The notes beneath the pieces were generated by a model. It had not been told where the DNA came from and did no database searches. It worked only from the letters and a program-made list of their open reading frames with translations. From NCBI RefSeq assembly GCF_001889065.1, contig NZ_LWHB01000095.1, positions 1 through 19,222 of the forward strand: DNA of 19,222 nucleotides. Direction: 5' to 3'. Positions within the stretch are counted from its first letter, which is position 1, and every line of letters starts with the position of its first letter. Source of the stretch: Suttonella ornithocola. GTDB taxonomy: Bacteria > Pseudomonadota > Gammaproteobacteria > Cardiobacteriales > Cardiobacteriaceae. Both the position numbers and the translations under genes were made by a program. Positions 15,651 through 19,222 of the stretch are shown piece after piece.

Positions 15651-16416
15651 ATGGCTTTTATTTTTATCTGTATTTTTAAGTGCTTGTATTTCAGCAAGAA
15701 ATACAGATTTTCAAGAGGTTTTTGGTGGAACATTTGCGCAAAAATGGTACAAAGGCGTTGAGTATAGTATTTTTCAAACTGCACCTATAAATGTTCGCTT
15801 AATTTGGCAAGATGAAAAAGGCAAAAATTATGCGCATTTAAGTACGGCATTATTTGCCTTAGAGTCAAATGGTTTTCAAGTTGCTATGATAATGAATGCG
15901 GGAATTTATAATACCAATTACATGCCTGCTGGATTATGGATAGAGAAAGGAAAAACGCTTCGCACTTTAAATACTGAAAAAGGTAAAGGAAATTTCCATA
16001 TACAACCCAATGGGATATTTTGGATTAAGCAAAATAAAGTTGGAATTACATCTACCGAAAAATGGAAGAAATCTACAATTTCTGCAGAGTATGCAGTGCA
16101 GTCGGGACCTATGCTACTTATTAACGGAGAAATTAACCCTCGATTTGTTAAGAATTTACATTCTCCTTACAAGCGTAATGCTGTTTGTGTAACGCGTAAT
16201 CACTCTTTGTATTTCATTATGACTACTACCTATCGGACAGAATGGCCTAGTTTTTATCAATTAGCTGAGGCTTTAAAGCATTTTGGTTGTTATCAAGCAT
16301 TATATTTAGATGGCTCTATTTCTGAATATTATATGCCAAATATTAGTCGTGGTTTTCATTGGAAACCTTTTGTTGGCATGATTGCCGTTGCCTTTAAAAA
16401 GCAAGAAGGGAAGTAA
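15643..16416 (+). CDS. Phosphodiester glycosidase-like (DUF2233/NAGPA-type) lipoprotein
   Basis: With a TTG start at 15643 the 257-residue product begins MNKWLLFLSVFLSACISA, a lipoprotein signal with lipobox LSAC (C15). AGAGG about nine bases upstream fits this start better than TTG 15634. The body carries hallmarks of the phosphodiester glycosidase/DUF2233 family (E. coli YigE, human NAGPA): MIMNAGIYN, GLWIEKGK, AVQSGPMLLINGEINPRF, KRNAVCVT and ALYLDGSISEYY. The expected activity is cleavage of a sugar-phosphodiester or related envelope glycan, anchored in the cell envelope, but bacterial substrates are mostly unknown. The start lies inside the end of the NfeD-family gene, and ppx begins immediately after its stop codon. 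Confidence 0.83.
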   Translation: MNKWLLFLSVFLSACISARNTDFQEVFGGTFAQKWYKGVEYSIFQTAPINVRLIWQDEKGKNYAHLSTALFALESNGFQVAMIMNAGIYNTNYMPAGLWIEKGKTLRTLNTEKGKGNFHIQPNGIFWIKQNKVGITSTEKWKKSTISAEYAVQSGPMLLINGEINPRFVKNLHSPYKRNAVCVTRNHSLYFIMTTTYRTEWPSFYQLAEALKHFGCYQALYLDGSISEYYMPNISRGFHWKPFVGMIAVAFKKQEGK

Positions 16417-17922
16417 ATGGATAAGTCTCCTTATTATGCTGCCTTGGATTTAGGCTCAAATAGTTTTCATTTACTGATTGTCCAATTAACAGACAATGGT
16501 ATTCAAGAAGTCGATAAAATTAAGCATATGGTTCGATTAGGAGAAGGTTTAGGAAGCGATAATTATTTAAGTGAGCTTTCTATTCAAAGAGCTTTAGATG
16601 CATTACGTGAAATGAGGCAAAGAATTGCACATATTCCTTCAGAGCAGATAAGAGCCGTGGGGACGAATACTATGCGAGTGGCAGAAAATGGAGAAACATT
16701 TTTAGCACTTGCTGAACAAGCTTTAGGCGCAGATATTGAAATTATTAGTGGTACTGAAGAAGCGCGTTTAATTTATTTAGGTATTACTGAGCATAATCAT
16801 TTTAAGGATCAGATATTAGTAATTGATGTTGGGGGAGGCTCAACAGAAATTATTGTTGGTAATGGAAATCATCCACAGCTTCTGCGTTCAATGAAAATGG
16901 GTTGCGCAAATATGGCTACTCGCTTTTTTCCCAAAGGAAAAATAACGAAAAATGCTGTTAAAAAGGCATTAGCTTATGTTGGTAAAACCGTTGAGCCACA
17001 TATTTCAGATATTAGTCAGTATCCATGGCAGCGAGTAGTGATGAGTTCTGGCACCGCAAAAGCTGTAGAGAAAGTGTTAATAAAGTTAGGGTTAAGCGAA
17101 AGTGGCATTCATAAAGATGCTTTAAAAAAATTATTAGAGATACTAATTGATATTGGTCGAGCAGATAAATTATCAGAAAAATTAGGAATTGATGAAGCTA
17201 GAGCTTTTGGCTTTCCGGGTGGTGTATGTATTTTAGCAGCGTTATCAGATAATTTAAAAATCACTCAAGCAATTGTTAGTCAACAAGCATTGCGTGAAGG
17301 GGTTTTATTAGATTTAATGGGTAAGAGTAGGGGGATTAGTGATCAACGTTATGAGACTGTTTTTGCCATGCAAAATCGCTTTAATATTGATAAAAATCAA
17401 TCAGATAGAGTTCATGAACTTGCTTTGTATTTGTTTGAAGCATTTCCTAATATCACGCCTTCACGATTTTTACCTTTATTAGGGTTTGCTGCTGATTTAC
17501 ATGAAATAGGCTTATCTATTGCTAGAAGTAAGCAACAAAATCATGGTGCTTATTTAATGGAAAATGCGGAAATGCCGGGATTTTCTCGACTTATGCAGCA
17601 AATGATGGCAATTTTATTGCGTGGTCAAAGAAAAAAACTTCCGATAAAGCAAATTTCTGAGCTCTCTCCTGCTTATCAAGCATTCATGTGGCAATTTGTA
17701 TTTTCGTTGAGATTTGCAATATTATTATATCGATTACGCATAAAATTAAATAAGTCTGATTATCCAAAAGTTATTGTAAAAAATAATAAGATATCATTGG
17801 TCTTTTCAACTGAGTTTTTACAAGCTCGACCATTAACTGTTTCTGATTTACAGGAAGAATGTCAATCTTGGGAAGATAGTCCTTATCAATTGATAATCAA
17901 TCTACCTAAAGAGGAAGAATGA
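16417..17922 (+). CDS. ppx: Exopolyphosphatase (Ppx/GppA family)
   Basis: This enzyme releases phosphate processively from inorganic polyphosphate, and members of the family may also hydrolyse pppGpp. The 501 residues show the actin-like ATPase fold motifs DLGSNSFHLLI (11-21), the catalytic glutamate region SGTEEARLIYLGI (111-123) and the phosphate loop DVGGGSTE (137-144). A C-terminal HD-like region with LHEIGLSI and GAYLMENAEMPGF follows. Length and layout fit the longer Ppx form rather than a short GppA. It follows the glycosidase-like gene directly and converges with the next gene, the two stop codons being three bases apart. No ppk is in the window. Confidence 0.92.
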   Translation: MDKSPYYAALDLGSNSFHLLIVQLTDNGIQEVDKIKHMVRLGEGLGSDNYLSELSIQRALDALREMRQRIAHIPSEQIRAVGTNTMRVAENGETFLALAEQALGADIEIISGTEEARLIYLGITEHNHFKDQILVIDVGGGSTEIIVGNGNHPQLLRSMKMGCANMATRFFPKGKITKNAVKKALAYVGKTVEPHISDISQYPWQRVVMSSGTAKAVEKVLIKLGLSESGIHKDALKKLLEILIDIGRADKLSEKLGIDEARAFGFPGGVCILAALSDNLKITQAIVSQQALREGVLLDLMGKSRGISDQRYETVFAMQNRFNIDKNQSDRVHELALYLFEAFPNITPSRFLPLLGFAADLHEIGLSIARSKQQNHGAYLMENAEMPGFSRLMQQMMAILLRGQRKKLPIKQISELSPAYQAFMWQFVFSLRFAILLYRLRIKLNKSDYPKVIVKNNKISLVFSTEFLQARPLTVSDLQEECQSWEDSPYQLIINLPKEEE

Positions 17923-17925
17923 ATG

Positions 17926-18573
17926 TTATACAAACGGTACTGAATACCAAGTAATCAGGTATAAACAAAAAAAGTTTACAATAATACTCATCCAAAAAAA
18001 GATAATAAAACGATTTTTTTTTGTTTTATGCCTTAATAAAGGTCGTGCAATTAGTGCGCCCGGCCATCCACCCAGTAATGCAGCTATATGTAAGCTTGCT
18101 TCTGGTATTCTCTGATGATTATTTAAAGATGCATGTTTGTCTAGGCTATATAAAATAAAAGTTAAACCACTAATAATTAAGCTAGTCAACGTAATAGAAA
18201 TAGAAATCGTTGATAAAACAGCGTAAAAAAGCATATCTAATAAGATGTAAACAGCTGTTTCAGCAAGATAGGCTTTCTTTCCCGGTAAGTCATATGGAAT
18301 AGAATCGAGTAATCCACTTTCATGCCCTGATAATAAAACTCGCTTTGCATTAGTTCTAAATTCTGTCGTTTGTAGTGTAAAACATACTTGCTCGCCTTTT
18401 TTAGGGCGCTGATTTTGATAAGCAAAAGCGGAGATATGAAAAAAAATATTAGGTTCATTATTTGCTGTTTTGATAAATCCATAGCCTTTCTTATCGTTCC
18501 AATGAACAATCTCTCCATGATAAATAGGCTCATTGATTGCCGACTTAAAAAGTTTGGAAACAGCTGATTTCAT
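17926..18573 (-). CDS. Cold-shock domain / DUF1294 membrane fusion protein
   Basis: The 215 residues join an N-terminal cold-shock nucleic-acid-binding domain (about 17-80) to a C-terminal DUF1294 membrane domain. The cold-shock part has the RNP-like motifs KKGYGFIK and NIFFHISAF. The DUF1294 part has several membrane segments and the family signatures YSLDKHAS, RIPEASLHIAALLGGWPGALIARPLLRHKTKK. This fusion is recurrent in proteobacteria; its function is unknown. The ATG overlaps the stop codon of the upstream NtrX-like gene by one base, so it is the second gene of that unit. Confidence 0.87.
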   Translation of the reverse strand: MKSAVSKLFKSAINEPIYHGEIVHWNDKKGYGFIKTANNEPNIFFHISAFAYQNQRPKKGEQVCFTLQTTEFRTNAKRVLLSGHESGLLDSIPYDLPGKKAYLAETAVYILLDMLFYAVLSTISISITLTSLIISGLTFILYSLDKHASLNNHQRIPEASLHIAALLGGWPGALIARPLLRHKTKKNRFIIFFWMSIIVNFFCLYLITWYSVPFV

Positions 18574-19222
18574 TACTGTGTTTTTTCTGTTGGGTCAATA
18601 TCTAAACTACGAAGTTTTCTATATAAGTTGGTACGGTCCATTCCCACGCGATTAGCTAGTTTTGCAATATTTCCATCGCATAAGCGGAATTGCTCTAATA
18701 AATATTGTCGTTCAAATTCTTCGCGCGCCTCTCTTAAGCTACGATCTTTTGGAATAAGCTGCGACCAAAGGGTATTACTATTAGGATGTTCAGGAGGAGT
18801 TAAGGCTGATTCTGCTTCTTCTGTATCAATTTCCTCTGCATCACTACGAATAAGTAACCTTTGAACTAAATTTTTAAGTTCTCTGATATTACCCGGCCAA
18901 TGATGTTGTCTTAAAGCATTTTGTGCTGCTAAGGTAAAGTGCCGATAAGGTAATTGCTCAAAATCTGCAAATGCTTTACTAAAGTGTTCTAACAGTTCAG
19001 GAACATCTGCGCTATGCTCCTCAAGTGTCGGTAGGTTTAATGACGCAATGGTTAAATGATCAAATAATTCTGGCTTTAATTGCTCTCTTAGCATTGAAGC
19101 AGAGAAGCGACTAGCACAAATTAAGCGTAATTCAATATTTTGCTGCCCTAGTTCTCCATTAGGAATATAGCTATGATTTTCAATTAAATTAAGTAAAGAT
19201 TCTTGTGTTTCTTACATTTAAT
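18573..19222 (-). pseudogene. NtrX-like sigma-54-dependent response regulator, 3' part with frame blocked at the window edge
   Basis: From 19211 down to 18576 the frame encodes the end of an AAA+ sigma-54 activator domain: ETQESLLNLIENHSY, then IELRLICASRF and PGNIRELKNLVQRLL. It finishes with a Fis-type DNA-binding helix-turn-helix, LREAREEFERQYLLEQFRLCDGNIAKLANRVGMDRTNLYRKLRSL. The style matches NtrX of beta- and gammaproteobacteria. Going upstream, the homologous frame meets TAA at 19212-19214 and again at 19218-19220, just where the conserved sequence should continue. No plausible start codon lies between. The only early ATG (19094) would leave out essential parts of the ATPase domain. 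So it is a truncated gene or is frameshifted at about 19212; a sequence-end error cannot be excluded. Confidence 0.65.

Noticed and set aside
18628..18864. Plus-strand open frame of 78 codons
   Set aside because: It is antisense to the conserved DNA-binding end of the NtrX-like gene.

Overview
The window is an AT-rich proteobacterial chromosome segment. Gene content (opgGH, orn, phoB, the glyA-nrdR-rib-nusB cluster, an NtrX-type sigma-54 regulator, an entericidin-like lipoprotein, a cold-shock/DUF1294 fusion) points to a beta- or gammaproteobacterium; I cannot name the genus. Several otherwise conserved genes are broken and small non-autonomous transposons are present, which suggests a genome under relaxed selection, for example a host-associated lineage (inference).

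Region 1 (1-704) is a mobile-element graveyard. It holds the 3' end of an IS630-family transposase and its terminal repeat, then a ~394 bp relic of a second IS630-type element (291-684). The relic contains two further insertions: a 92 bp TA-flanked MITE (312-403) and a 130 bp MITE with IS5-like ends (502-631).

Region 2 (705-4393, minus) is the opgGH operon for osmoregulated periplasmic glucans. Region 3 (4585-6451, plus) has orn, then phoB interrupted by a second copy of the 92 bp MITE, then a small alpha/beta hydrolase. Removing the MITE and one TA restores a perfect 229-codon PhoB frame.

Region 4 (6525-12025, minus) is one compact operon, glyA-nrdR-ribD-ribE-ribBA-ribH-nusB: serine/glycine one-carbon metabolism, the ribonucleotide reductase repressor, four genes for steps of riboflavin synthesis, and the antitermination factor NusB. 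A good sigma-70 promoter lies just upstream of glyA. The GTP cyclohydrolase II half of RibBA has lost its zinc ligands.

Region 5 (12404-14704, plus) is a glycogen phosphorylase pseudogene with many independent lesions. It ends at a strong bidirectional terminator shared with a converging 47-residue entericidin-like lipoprotein gene. Region 6 (15219-17922, plus) has an NfeD-family membrane protein, a phosphodiester-glycosidase-like lipoprotein and an exopolyphosphatase. Region 7 (17926-19222, minus) has a cold-shock/DUF1294 membrane protein coupled to the 3' part of an NtrX-like regulator, whose frame is blocked by two stops at the window edge.

The most interesting system is the IS630 transposase/MITE family: transposase and MITEs share near-identical ends, both MITE copies are exactly 92 bp with TA duplications, and one switches off the phosphate response regulator gene.
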